From NCBI GenBank assembly GCA_964561455.1, contig CAZLPS010000011.1, positions 5,654 through 69,653 of the forward strand: DNA of 64,000 nucleotides, given 5' to 3'. Position 1 is the stretch's first letter. The number at the start of each line of letters is the position of its first letter. Position numbers and translations under genes: made by a program. Below the pieces are notes generated by a model that saw only the letters and a program-made list of their open reading frames with translations, did no database searches and was not told the DNA's origin. Shown piece after piece: positions 1 to 13,500 of the stretch. The stretch is from JABDGR01 sp964561455. GTDB taxonomy: Bacteria > Verrucomicrobiota > Verrucomicrobiia > Opitutales > JABDGR01.

Positions 1-3000
1 TTCAGCGTCACCGCGCCGGAGCCAAGATTCAGATCATTGCTGCCGACGAAGGTGAAGTTGGAATTCAGGAACAAGGGGTTGTTCGTGCCAATCGTCACCG
101 CGCTGCCGCTGGTGTTGTCCAAATTGCCACCGTTCAAGGTGAAGACACTGGAACTGGTGCCCAACGGCGAGGCCGTGCCATTGCCGCCGGCGTTGATGTT
201 CAAGTTGCCACCCTGGAGGACGAAGCCACCCGAGAAGGAGTTGTTGCCGGAGAGCGCCAGCGTGCCACCACCATTGGTTTCCGTGACGGTCGCCGCGGCG
301 CTTTGGGCGATATTGCCGCTCATGGTCAGCGTCGTGTTAACTGGGATGGTGATGCTCAAGCCGCCGGCATCAATTTGCGAATTCGCTCCAATGGTGACGT
401 TGCCCTTGTTAAGGGTGATCGTGCTGGCGTTGCCCCCGTTACTGAAGTTGATGAAGTTGCCCGAGGTGCCGATGATGTTGTAGGGGTTGGGGCTGGTAAA
501 CGTCAGACCGGCGAGCTGCGGCGTGACATCCAGGGTCACGTTGGCCAGAGCCGGGTTAAAGGCCGGGAAGGTGGCAATCACGCCCGTGTTCCCCGCGCCA
601 ACACCCGCCTCGCCCGAGAACCAATTGTTCACGTTGCTCCACAGGCCGTCGTTCGTGATGAACCAGCTGAAGGCCGGCGGCACCACCGCAATGTTGACAT
701 AGAGATAATCCGAGGCGCCGGCATTTGTCACCCCGAAGAAGTAGACATCGCCCTGCACCGCGTTCGTGACGTTGGCGCTGGACAACTGGGTGAGATCGGC
801 GCCAATTGTGCCGGCCAAGTTGCCGGAGAATTGGAACAGGTTGTAGTGGCCCGTGGTGTTCCAAGGCGCATTCAAGTTGGTGGCGACGTTGGCCGAACCG
901 TTGAAGGTGTAGAAGTTGAAGGTCAGGTTGGAACCCAGGGTGAGGGCGTTCGGGTTCGAAACCACAATGCCGTTATACATGTCCGTGGTGCCAAGGGCGA
1001 TATTCCCCGGGACCGGGTTAAACGTATAGCTCAGCAGGCTGTTGGAGATATTGAGGCCGCCGACCGTGAGATTGCTGGCCACATAATTGCCACCGACGTT
1101 GGCGGGGCCGCCAATGATGGTCGTGCCGCCGGCGCCGTCAGACACCACATTGAAGCCCGGTGAAATGCCGCCTTGCGCCATCGTTACCGTGCCGCCAATG
1201 CTGCCACTGCCATAGATTGCCGAGGCCGGGCTGATCAAGGTTACGGCCGTGTTGCCCAAGCTGCCCGTAACCGCCAACTTGCCGTTGGCCACCGTGGTGT
1301 TGCCCGTGTAGGTGTTCGTTCCGGCCATTACCCATGCCGTGCTGCCGTCCTTGACGACATTGGTGGAAGTCTGGGCGTTATCGCCAACGGAAGGCGTCAG
1401 GGTGTTCACCCCGCTATGGGCGCCCGTCAACGTTAACGTTGGGGAGACGGCGGAGTTGGTCACCACCAAGGCCCCTACCCCCGTGAAGTTGATGTCGCCC
1501 GTGGTTTCGGCGTCAATGATGGCGCCCCCGTCGCTGGTGCTGTTGCCGAGTTGGAAGAGGCGGTTTGAATTAAAGCCGCTACCATTGAAGGTGACAGTGG
1601 CACCATTGAGCACGAAGTTGCTGGCGTTATTGTTGCTGGCACCGATGGCGCTGTTGTTGCCGCCGTTGGCGAGGCCGCTGAGCAGAATCGCGCCGCCATC
1701 AACTTCGGTGTATCCGGTATACGTGTTGGCGTTTTGGTTCAAGACGAGCGTCGTGGACGTAATCAAATCCTGCACGCTGCCATTGCCGGCGATATTGGTG
1801 ACCGGGGTTGCCGCCGCGATTTGGGCGACATTGCCGCCACTCAGCATGGCGGTCTCATTGATGGCCGCAATCGGATTGACGTCGAAGCGCAACAGGCCAT
1901 TGTCCACCATAAAGCCGGCCGTCGTATGGATGCCCAGCGGCGCATTGGTGACCACGCCGTCGCCCACTTGCAGAACTGCGCCAGGGTTGATCTGCGTGAT
2001 GTTCGAATAGCTGTGAGCGCTGCCCGTTTCAATAAAGGTGCCGTTGGCAACGAGCAAGCCGATTGCCCCGCCACCCGTGATGTTACCGCCAAACGTCGAC
2101 GTGAGACCTGGCAGTCCGACGACGTACAAGTAATTGCCGGCCGTCGTGGTCGCGGCGTTCAAGGAGGTGCCTGCCGGACCATTCAACGAACCCAGGTTGA
2201 GGTTGCCTTGAGCATCGCGCGGTTGAACCGTAACGCCGGGGCCGAGATTGACAATGGCGTTGGCAAACCCGTTTTGGTTGCCACCAGGACCGGCCGGGTC
2301 GAAGCGCAGGGAAAGAGGCAAATTGACGGTGCCATTGAACGGCGTCAGATTGCCGAGGATTTCGACAACCCCGCTCGTGAGGTTCATGGTCAAATTGCCA
2401 TTGCCGGTCAACTGGAAGCCGCCGAAGCTGGAGATGGTGCCGCTGCCCGCGAAGAAGGTGGCGTTGGCACCGGCATCAATCTGCAGTTTCTGATTATTAT
2501 TTGAGAATCCGCCGAAAGCGCCGCCGGTATCCAAGGTGGAAGTGCCCTTCATCTCGATGGTACCCGGACCAAACATGAGGCCGGAACCACCCGACCCGGT
2601 GATATGCACGCGAGAGTTGTCAATCAAGATGCCGCCACTATAGGTGTTAGACTGGGTGTTGGCCAGATTGTACGTGCCGCCACCGGTTATGATCAATTGG
2701 CCGGTGCTGCTGCCAGCATTGGCAATCTTGCCACCGAAGGTGAGAGTCGTCCCGGTGAGAATGTTAAATGTCGCGGTGGACGCGCCAGCGGTTCCGTTGC
2801 CAATTTGAATGCCGCGATTCGCATTCAGAGTCATATTAGCGCCAATGAGAAGCGCGCCACTGTTTATCGTGAGGGAGGTCGGATTGGCCTGGGCCGGAAT
2901 CGAGCCCAATTGCAGATCGCTGGTGATGGCCACGCCGCTGGTGATCGTATTGGTGGTGCCGCCGTTGATGATAAGATTGCCGGTAATGTTGCCCGCATTG

Positions 3001-6000
3001 CTGCCGGCGCTGAGCGTCAGCACGCCATTGCCAATCTTGGTGAGATTCCCTTTGCCGCCGCGGCCAATCGGGTTCGCCAGAGTGACATTATTGCCATTCG
3101 TGTCGAAGGTGGCATTCCCGTCCAAGAAGATGTTGAACTGCGAAAGGTCCGTCGGCGCACCCGGATTCCACTGCACGCCGCCGCCATTGATGTGAATGTC
3201 GCCCAAGCCCCAGTTGGTCAGGAAGGAGAATTGGATAAAGCCCTGATTGATGATGGTGTTGCCCACAAAACCGGTGGCCGCGCTGGCGTTCAAGCCCGTC
3301 AGCGAGAGATTGCCGCCGCCCGTCTTGGTGACATTGGCGGTGCTGCCGGCGCCAATGTTGCCGCCCAGCGTGACCGTCAAACCCGTGGGGACGTTAAAGG
3401 TGGCATTCCCGCCGACAATGGAGATATTGCGCGTGTTGCCATTGAACAGGGAGACGTCGCCCGTTGAGTTTGGAGCCCATTGCAGAGTGCCGCCAGCAAG
3501 GACGATTTTGCCGCCCGCGCCCAAGCTGTTCGCGTTATTGATGACCGTGGTGCCGGCGTTCAAGCTGGTCGTGCCCGTGTAAGTATTGTTGCCGAACAAG
3601 TCCACGATTCCGGCACCGACGACCGTAACATTGCCGTGCACGGAACCCGAGGCGTCGGAGATATTTCCACCCAAGGTGGTGGTGAAGGAATTCGTCACAT
3701 TGATGTTCAGGCCGACGTTCTGCGCCAGGATCATCGGCGCGGAAATGGTGTGGTTACCGCCCTGGTCAAACACAATGGCCGCATTCCCGCTGTTGTTCAT
3801 CGTCAGCGCGCCCGGCCCGGCGATGGTATAAGCATTGGGGCCGGAGAAGGTGATGTTGCCCACGGTAAAGCCCGAGCCATCCACCGATACCGTGACGTTG
3901 CCATTGGCGGCCTGAATGGCGGGGAAGATGGCCAGCGCGCCGGGGCTATTCGGCACCACGCCGGTATTATTATCCCAAAGCAAATTGTTGCTCCAGTTGC
4001 CGGTAAGGCTCGTATTGCCCGTCCAATAGCCCTGTAATGGCGTGAAGGCGATCGTGACGGCGATGATATTTGTATTCGAAGCCAGCGGGGCAAAGCTATA
4101 GCCAAACCCGACTTGCGAGCCTGCGGCATTGAGGGCCCCGAAAGTTCCGGTGATGTTCGTGGGTTGGTCCATCTGGAACAGTGCATAAGTGCCGGTCGCG
4201 GTATACGGGGTCGTCGTGCCCAGCGAAACCAGGTTAAACAAACCGCCGGCGCTCGAGGTGTTCAGATTATTCAGAATGTGCAGAATGTCGGTGTTGAGGG
4301 TCGTGCCGACATAGGTGTGGTTCGAGCCGGTGTTGGGGTCCACTTCCACGTTGAAGATGCCGCCGTTGCCGAAGGTGAAGTTGCCGACGGACATCGTGCC
4401 AATCACCCCATTGCCCGGGTTGATGGTGCCGCCGTTGGCCACAGTCACCGTCTTGGCCGCAAAGCCGTTGTTTTGGATGTTGCTGAGGATACCGCTGCCG
4501 GTAACCAAAATATTCGAGTTAACCAACGTCCCGTTAACCTGGAACGTGCCATTGGAAACGGTGGTCAAGCCGGAATACTGCTGAACGCCTTCCAACGTCC
4601 AGGTGCCGGTCCCTGTCTTCGAGAGCGAAGTTTGGCCCGCACCGTCGTCCACAAAGATGGATTGCATGTCGGCGACGCCATTGCCCGTCAGCGTCAGATT
4701 CTCGGGCACATGCTGGCCGCTCACACCGACGTTGCCAGGATTGGACATGATGAGGGCGCCGGTGCCAGAGGCGTCAAAGAAGCCGCCGTTCGGCGTGAGG
4801 GTGAACAAGCGGTCGCTGCTGCCGCCAGCGCCGATATATTGCAGGGTGCCGCCGTTGAAGAGGAGCGCAGAAGCGAGAGTCGAGGCGCCACCGATGCTGC
4901 TGGGCTGGTAGGCATTACCGATAAAGTTGGTCTGCACTGTGCCCGTAGTCATGATTGTGGCGCCGGTATAGGTATTGCTGCCATTAAGGGTCAGGATGCC
5001 CGAGCCGCGTTGCTCGACGGAACCGGTGCCGGTGATGAGATTGATGACGTTGTAATTGTCACTGCGGTTGAACGCCAGGTTGGAAATGACATTGACCACG
5101 GTGGAATTGCCGGTGACAGGGTTAAAGCCCAACTGGCCGGTTTGGCCGCCGTTGCCAATTTGCAAGGTGCCCTGTGCGACGGTCGTATTGCCCGTCCACG
5201 TGTTGGCATTGGTCAGCGTCCAAGTGCCATTGCCCGCCTTGGTGATGCGAATAGTTGTGTCATCCACAATGACGCCGTTGTAGGTGCTGTTGAGGCCAAG
5301 GGTGCCGATGATGGCTGTATCCGTGGTGTTGCCGGCGCCAAAGAGTGTGCTGGAGGTGCCCCCGCGCACGTCGCCGAAGTAGAAATTGCCACCGATGCCG
5401 AAATTGTACGTCAAGGAGCCGCCATAAGTGGTGGCATTGCCGAAGTCGTAGATGGCATTCGGGCTGGCGAAGCTCGACAGCACGGTCGGCAGGGAGAGGG
5501 TGCCATTGGCGTTGGCAATCAAACCGGTGTTATTCGAGGGGCCGATTCCGCCGACGTACGTAGTGGCGCTGCCGTTATTGCGGATACTCGGATCCACCGC
5601 TGAGCCCACCGGGCTCGTGTAGGTAATCGTGCCATTGAATCCCGCCCAATTGCCACTGACCGAGTAGACTGGACTGCCCGTGGTGCCATACTGATTGCGG
5701 AAGATTACGTTGCTGCTCGTGCTGGACACGTTGCCGCCGAACGCGTTGTTCGACTGGCCGTTGCGGTCGGGAATAAGGATGCTCGTGTTATTGCTGCTCG
5801 TCGTGCTCGGCTGGATGATAAGATTCACCACATAAGCGCCGGACTGGGTACCGTTGAGGTAGATGCCCGCGCCATTTCCTTGCAGGATGACGGATCCGGT
5901 ACCGAACCCGGTGAAGCCGCCGAGATTCGCCGCGACGAGGAAACCTTGCTGAACAATCCAGTTGCCCGAATACGGTGAGGACCCCGCATTGCCCGTCAGA

Positions 6001-7590
6001 TTGCCCAAGCCCGTCTTGATAATGAGACCGCTGCCCTGGAAGGTGAAGGCTGTCAAATTGTTCCCGGAAGCCACATTGATGGTGGAAGTACCGCCCAAGT
6101 TGTTGATGCTCATGTTGGAGCCCAAGGTTGGGCTGCCACCCGTGTCAAACAACGTCGAGCCGCTAACCAAGTTGATGTAACTATTGAGCGCTGTGGGATT
6201 GCGGCCCAGGGCGTTGGTGGAATTGAAGGCGAGCGTGGCACCGTTGCCGACGAAGTAGTTCCCCGTGTAATTGCTCGTGGCATTGCCGCCGGCGCTATTG
6301 CCCGTCAAAGCCAGGGTGCCGTTGCCGGAAACCGCCATGTTGCCGGTGCCAACCATGCTGCCACCAATGGTCAGCGTGTTCTGGGTGACATTAACGTCAA
6401 AATCCGTATTGCCCACGGTAAACACACCGCCACCGAGGTTCAAGTTGCCCGAGCCGAGGAAGTTGATGTACAAATTGCCGAAGGTGACCGGGACGGAGTT
6501 CATCACGGTGGTGCCCGCCACGGTGTCCAGGTTGCCTGCATTGATGACAAACGCGCCCGTACCCAATGCACTGCTGCTGCCGATGCCCAACGTGCCGCCG
6601 TTCATGATGGTGCCACCGGTATAATTGCTGGCCCCGGTAAAGGTTTGTTCGCCCGGCCCATTAAACACAATGCCACCGTTGCCCGTCAGCGAACCGCTAT
6701 AAACGTTGTTGACGTTTGCCGGAGGCGCCAAGGTCAGATTTACCGGTTTGGGCACGGCGTTGGTATTAACGAGGTTCATGGCGCCGCCACCAATCAAACC
6801 GCCGATGGTCGCGCTCAGAATGTTGGTGTCGAACAGGAAGTTGCCACCCTGGCCGCTGACCGCCAGCGTCGCATCCAACTCCGCCAGGGTCGCCGCACCG
6901 CCGCCCGCCGCGCTAAGGATGACGTTGCCGCCGGAAGCATAGAAGGTGCCGGAGATGGTATTGATGCCGGTGAGAGTCAGGTTGGCAGTTCCGGATTTGG
7001 TAATGTTCGTGGCCACGACATTATCGATGAGGTTCGCGCTGAGAATCAGCGGGGAATAGGTGATAATGTTCAACTCGCCGCCGGGGTTGCCAGACGTCAA
7101 GGAGCCGTTGCCCTGTATGGTCGTCAGCGAACCACCCGACCCCGCCACGTTCGCGCTCACCAACAGGCCATTGACGGCCAGGTTGCCGTTCAAATTCATA
7201 ATTGCGCCCGCTCCGGTGTTGGGCTGGTTAAAGCGCAGCGAATTAAGCTGGTAGCTGCCTGTAACCGTGATGGCGTTCGCCGATGCCGGAATATCCGTGT
7301 TGGCGCCCGCCAGACCCAAATTGCCGCCCAAGACAACCGAACTCTGAGCGGTGCCATTGCCGAAGTAACCGTCGCCAAAATAGGTTGCAAGCGTGCTATA
7401 GGGCACAATATTGAGGGCGCCCGCGCCGTCCGAGGTAACCGCCGCGAAATCCGTCACCGTGCTGCCATTCACCGGGAAAGTGACCACTTCGAATTGGGCG
7501 CCGGTGTTCGGGTCGGTCAACTGATTGCCCGGGGTACCCGTGATGGTTTTAACCACGACGCCAGGCGAAAACACGCTGGTCAGCGATGCC
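1..7590 (-). repeat. Class A beta-strand repeats with two Trp-rich modules
   Basis: This is the C-terminal part of the visible giant protein. It is almost pure class A repeat, with units of the form GTLTLTGxNTYTGxTxxxxGTLxLG of about 30-40 residues and longer degenerate spacers. Two Trp-rich modules interrupt it: FTPLQGYWTGNTSLTGNWSN at about 3935-4050 and SWFITNDGLWSNVNNWFSGE at about 560-690. Each is followed by an IAxFPAx...NVTxxV stretch. These modules resemble the one at the mature N-terminus, so they may mark former passenger starts. Confidence 0.85.
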
Positions 7591-10500
7591 GGCACGCCGG
7601 TCGCGCCACCCGTCAGTGCGGTCGCCCCATGGGCCGTGACGGCGCCACTGCCAACATTACTTACGGTGACCAATGCCGCGACCGTCGCGTTGTTAATGAC
7701 GGCGTTCGCGACTTGCGCGGCGGTGGCGTTCACGATGCCGGTCCCGTTCGTGCCCAAGGTAATGGTAATGGCGTTGGACGTGACCGACGCTGTCGTGGGG
7801 GTGCCGTTACCCGAGCCATTGACATACTGAACCGTAAGGTTGTTGCCATTGGTACCGGTGGCGGTCGCGGTGAAGACCAAGTTGTCAACAATGCTCGCCG
7901 AAATGAGGTTGAGGGCGCCGCCCGGGGTGCGGGTGATGCTGCCCAGATTGGCCGTCAACAGGCCCGTGCCGGGAGTAAGGCTGATGTTCGAACCGCCAGT
8001 AATCGGGTTGGTCGTCACATTCTGCGTATTGGTGCCCTGCAGGACGTTGCCGCTGGTGTTGCCTTGAATGGCAAAGGTGGAACCGCCGCCCAGGGACAGA
8101 ATCGAGGTATTGCTCAGGATCTGGCCGGAAGGCGCGCCGGGCTGCGAGAAGTCGAGCAGCAAGGTGCCGCCATTGACCGAGGTCGTGCCGTTGTAAATGG
8201 TCGTGCCATTGAAGGTGGTGGTATTGCCCAGCACCAACGTGCCGTTGCCAATCTTGGTGATGCCCACCCCGACACCGGCGATGATGCCGTCAATCGTCAG
8301 CGTGTTGTTGACGACATTAATCGTGGGGGTGGTCAGCAACGTGACCGCGCCGGAGCCCAAGTTCAGGCCCGACGAGCCGCCGAGGTAGGTCAGGTTCCCA
8401 TTGAACACGAGCGGGATATTGTTGGCCAAGGTGGCATTCGCGCCCAAATTGGTGGAGAGCGAAGCCGAGGTGCTGGTCGTACCGTTGCCACCGGCCAAGA
8501 ACAGCGGCGCCGCCATGTCGGAGACGTAACCGTTGCCGTTGTTGTTGACGTTGCTCGAGGCCGTCACCAAATTCCCCGCTGCGGTGCCGTTGGTAATGCT
8601 GGCGTTGCCGATGGCACTCAAAATGTCCGCCGCCTTGGTGATCACGCTGCCATTGGCGTTGGTCGCCAACTTCACCGTAATTGTGTTGCCGGTCACGGAC
8701 AAACTCAGCGGCTGGTTTGCGCCCTGGTTGACATATTGCACGCTGATGGTGTTGCCGGCCGCCGCGTTGGCGCCGGTGATGCTGGCATTGGAGGCGTTCG
8801 CGGCGTAAATGATGCTGCTGTTGGCGCCAATGGTATTGTCGAAGTTACCGCCCACGAAGGTCAGCGGGCCGGTGCCCAACGCCTTGGTGTTGCCCACAAA
8901 CAGATTTCCGGAATTAATAACTACGCCGCCCGCAAAGGTGCTGGCGCCATTGAGCGTGAGCGAGCCCGTGCCGGAGAGATTCAGGCCGCCGCCGCCGCCG
9001 CCCGCGAGATTCGTCGCCGCCAGCGTGCCGACCACGCCCGTGCCGTTGTTCGACGGCGCATTGGCCACACTCACCAGCGCCTTGACGGAGGCATTCCCAT
9101 TAATGGCGGTTATTACGTTGGCAGCCGTGGCATTGACCACCCCCGTGCCGTTGGTGCCGAGCGTGACCGTGATCGCATTGCCAGTGACCGACGCCGTCGT
9201 GGCCACATTGTTGCCGACTCCGGGGATATATTGCACGGTGATCGAGTTGCCGGCCGCCGTGAAGATTCCCGCCAGGCTGGCATTGGAGGTATTGGAAGTG
9301 AAGACCAGGTTCGAATTCGCCGTGGCCAGCGCCGTGGCCAGAGTCGAGTTCGCGCCAAACACGCCGGCTATGCTGCCTTCGATGATCAATGCCTGACCGT
9401 TGGTGTTAAGATTGCCAATAACGCCCGGGCTGATGGTCACGAGGCGCAAGGGGGAAATGTCCGTGGTGTTGCCCGCGGTCAAAGTGGCATTGCCGTTGAA
9501 GGCCAGGTACGCACCGGGCGTGGTGGCGTTGCCGACGAAGCCCAAGGCCAAATCCGCGCTACCCAAGGTGGAATTGACATTCACGAGGAGGGTGCCGGCG
9601 TTCAGCACGGTGCCGCCCGTGTAGCTGTTGCCCGAGGGCACGGCCGTAAGATTGGTCGTCAACGCCAACGTGCCGGCGCCTTTCTTGACCAGCACACCAC
9701 CGCTGCTGCCGAGCACATCCCCGATCAATCCAGCATCAGTGAAGGTGATGCCCGAATTCACATTGATGGCACCGCTGTGGTCTATGTTCCCTGAAATATT
9801 GCCCAATTGCAGAGTGCGGTTGGCGCTCAGGGTAAAGCTGGCCGTCGGATTGAGGGCGCCGCCGTTGATGGTAATGGCCCCAATGGCTGTCGTGACATTG
9901 TTCAGCAGATTGTTGGCGTTGCCCAACTGATTGTCCGCCGATATCGCCAAATTGCCGCCGGCGATGAACAAATTGCCCGTGAAGGGACTGGCGACGACGC
10001 TGTTGTTGGCCGACAATTGCAATGTACCATTGCCCGTCTTGGTGATGTTCGACGCCCCGCTGATGGCACCCGCCAAGGTCAGCGTATTATTGTTGACGTT
10101 GAACACGCTGTCCCCCGTCAAGATTTCGGGACCGGTGCCCAAGCTCAAGCTTGCGGTGGAGCCCTGGTAATTCAGACCCGACTGAATGGTCACGTTAATC
10201 GCATTAATAGTCATGTTCGCGCCGCTGGCATTGTCCAAGGTGCCACCGTTTAGCACCAGGACACCGGTGCTCGACAGTGCCCCAAGGCCAAAAGCCGCCG
10301 GGTTCGTGATGTTCAAGGTGCCCGCCGTCAGCAAAATGCTGCCATTGAAGGTGTTTTGCCCCGAAAGCGTCTGGCTGCCGCCAGGCCCGTTCATCTCCAA
10401 GGTGCCGTTGACGGTAAGATTGCCACTGTAGATGGCCGTGGTGTTCGCTTTTGGCGTCAACGTGATCGTCCCCGTCCCACCGATCGCAGAGTTGGCCGTC

Positions 10501-13500
10501 CCGTTAAACCCGCCAACTATACTATCGACGGCTGAAGCAATCAAGTTACCGCCTTCGAACACGATCAGGCTGTTCTGGAAATTCCGATTGAAGGCGGCGC
10601 TGGGATCGGGGTTGGAGCCGTTAATGTTCGCGGTAAAGTTCCCCAACACGATGTTGCCGTTGATTAAATAGGTATTGCCGGTGAAACCTGCCGGGCCGTT
10701 GATATCCAGGGAACCCGGGCCGGTTTTGATCACGTTCGTGGAAAGATTGCCGATGTCTGCAATCTGCACCGCGTTCAAAATCAGATCGCCTGAGGAAGCC
10801 TGCGAGTTAACCAGTGTCGGGTGGTTCGTCACGATCATAATATCTCCGCCGGCAACCACCGGGGCAATCGTCCCATTGTTAATCGAGAATGTTTGATTTA
10901 CGGCCTCCGAAACGAGAATACCACCCACTTGCAGGGTGCGGCTGACCTCATCAATGTCTTCGTTTTGGCCGCTGGCCGGCGTGAGGAATGACAGCGCGGC
11001 AAATTTGTAGTCGTTTTCAAATGAAACCGGGCTCGTCGCCGTAACCTGCACGCTTGCGGTCGTAAAATTCGCGACTGAATCCAGCGGAGTGAAGCCACCG
11101 GTGTTGGTGTTCGAGTCGAAATCAATGATGTTAATATAGCCCACCGAGGTGTTGGCCATGGCCACAATCGGTGCGGCGGTTGCCGAACTGCTGCCGTAAG
11201 CGCCCCAGTCTGATCCCGTTGCGGTGGTTACCACCACGTAAGGAGTGTGGTTGCCGTCGGTGATCACCGTCTGATTCTGGGAGCTGCTCGACGCTGCCGT
11301 AAAGTTGAAGGTGCCGTTGCCGGTCGTGCTGAGATTCAACTGGCCGCTCGCCGTACGGGTGAGGGCGCCGAGATTGAGCGTGATGGTCGGTCCACCGACG
11401 GTCGGGGAGCCACCGAGAGTGATGCTGGCCACACCTGTGCCACCATTGACGGTCGTGCCGTTGAAGGTCTGCGTGTTGGCCAACGCCACCGGGATGCCCT
11501 GAATCAGCAGCGCGCCGGGACCGTTAAGCACGAGGGGAGACCCAGCGGCGATCATGTTCGCATTGGGCGCGCCCGGGCTGGAATAATCCAGCTCCAGAGT
11601 TCCGTTGTTCACCGTGGTCGCACCGGTATAGCTATTGAAGCCAAACAGACGCATCAGGCCGGAACCCGTCTTAAACAGACTGCCGCCGCCAACAATGTTG
11701 CCACCAAAATTCAGGGTGTTGGCCTGGGTGTCAAACGTGCCAGTAAACCCGGTGCCCAAATTGATCGTACGGTTCTGGGTGATCGTAAAGCTCGATCCAA
11801 TTTGCAGGGTACCATTGCCGCTGAAGACCAGCGAAGAACTGAGATTCGCGCCCAACGCGCTGTCAATCGAGACATTCAACGTGCCGCCATTGATGGTGGT
11901 GTTGCCCGTGTACAGGTTGTTCGCGGTGATGGGGAGCGTCAAGGTGCCGTTACCCAGTTTGGTCAAGCCACCGTCAACATTGGCGCCCAAGCTGGCATCG
12001 TGGGTCAGGTTTTGGGCAAACGTGACGTTGAACCCGTTGGTGTTGAATTTAAAGCCGCCGACTTGGTCCACCGTCCCGTTGAAACCGGTGATGAAGTTCG
12101 TGCTATTGGCGCCCGCCTGCAGCACGCCGCCATTGAAGTTGATGACCGCCGCACCCGTGGCCCCGACGTTGGCCGCCACCAGCGAAGTGGCTTGCAGCAC
12201 GCCGCCGCCGAGATTGTAAGTCGCGTTGGCGGAACCCAAAACATAGCCCGTCTGACCGCCCATTTGGAGACTGCCGCCAGCCGAGCTGGAGCCCGTCAAG
12301 ATCACCGTGCCGCCAGTTTGATTGATCACGGTCGTGACGGCGTCGCTGGTGTCGTCATTACTGCTCCCTTTGCTCACCCACAGGTCATTCGCGGTCAAAA
12401 CCGATGTGCCCGAAATATTCAATACGATGTTGGCAGCACCCAAGGTGGCGCCGAGGTTGCCCAGGGTGAGCTCCACATTGCTGCTATTAAACACCCCGTT
12501 GCCGGACAGCGTCATGGTGATCGCGTCGCCTGGATTAAAGCCAATGGAGTTGAATCCGGCGGTCCCGGGGCTGCCGACGCTCAAATTCGCGCCGTTGCCG
12601 ATTGTGAGGTTTTGCGTGCCCGTCACCGCAAAGTGCGCGGCGGCCAGATTGGAGCTAAGATTGACGACCGCCGTGCCGTTGCCGCCAAAGGCCAGATTGC
12701 CCACCCCGGTGCCGAGGAAGGTTTGGCCCGTGCCAGTTTGCGCCATGGAGTCATTAATGGTGATGTTGGAACCAAAAGTGTCGGTCAGTCCAGCGCTGTT
12801 GCCCAACGTATCGCCGCCCGTCAGGTTCTTCGCCGGCGCCGCACTCAGGAAACCGTTTCCGGTCGAATTGGCCGCGAGCGCCACCGACACCAAATTACCC
12901 GCCGCGGACCCGTTGGTCACCGAGGAATTGCCAATGAGGTTGAGCACGTCGGAAGCCTTCGAAATCACGTTGCTGTTCGCGTCCGTGGCCAGATTGACGA
13001 TGATCGCGTTGCCCGAAACACTGAGGCTGGCCGCGGCGTTGGCGGTGCCGGGGTTCACAAATTGCACGGTGATGGCGTTGCCGGCCGGGCCATTCGGGCC
13101 CGTCAGATTGGCGTTGGTCGAGTTCACCGCAAAGACCAGGCTGTTGCTGGAAAGATTAAGCGTTGCGTTCCCGGCCAGCGTAATGGCGCTCGGCGCGGCC
13201 GTCTGGCCAAACGTATAGCTGCCGACAAAGTTCACGCTGCCCGACCAATTCTGGTTGTTGTTGATCGCGAGCGAGCCACCCACGCCGTTGAGTACCGTGG
13301 CGTTGTTGTTGATCAAGGAACCTGTGGCCGACAGCGCACCGGCGCTTGCCAGATTCAAGGTGCCAAAGCTCACCGTGGTGTTACCCGAATAGGTGTTGGT
13401 GCCATTCAGAGTCAGCGTGCCATTGCCCACTTTGACGATGCCGCCATTGCCCGTCAGCGCGCCACTGTAGGTGGTGTCGAAGCTGTTTGTGCCAACCGTC

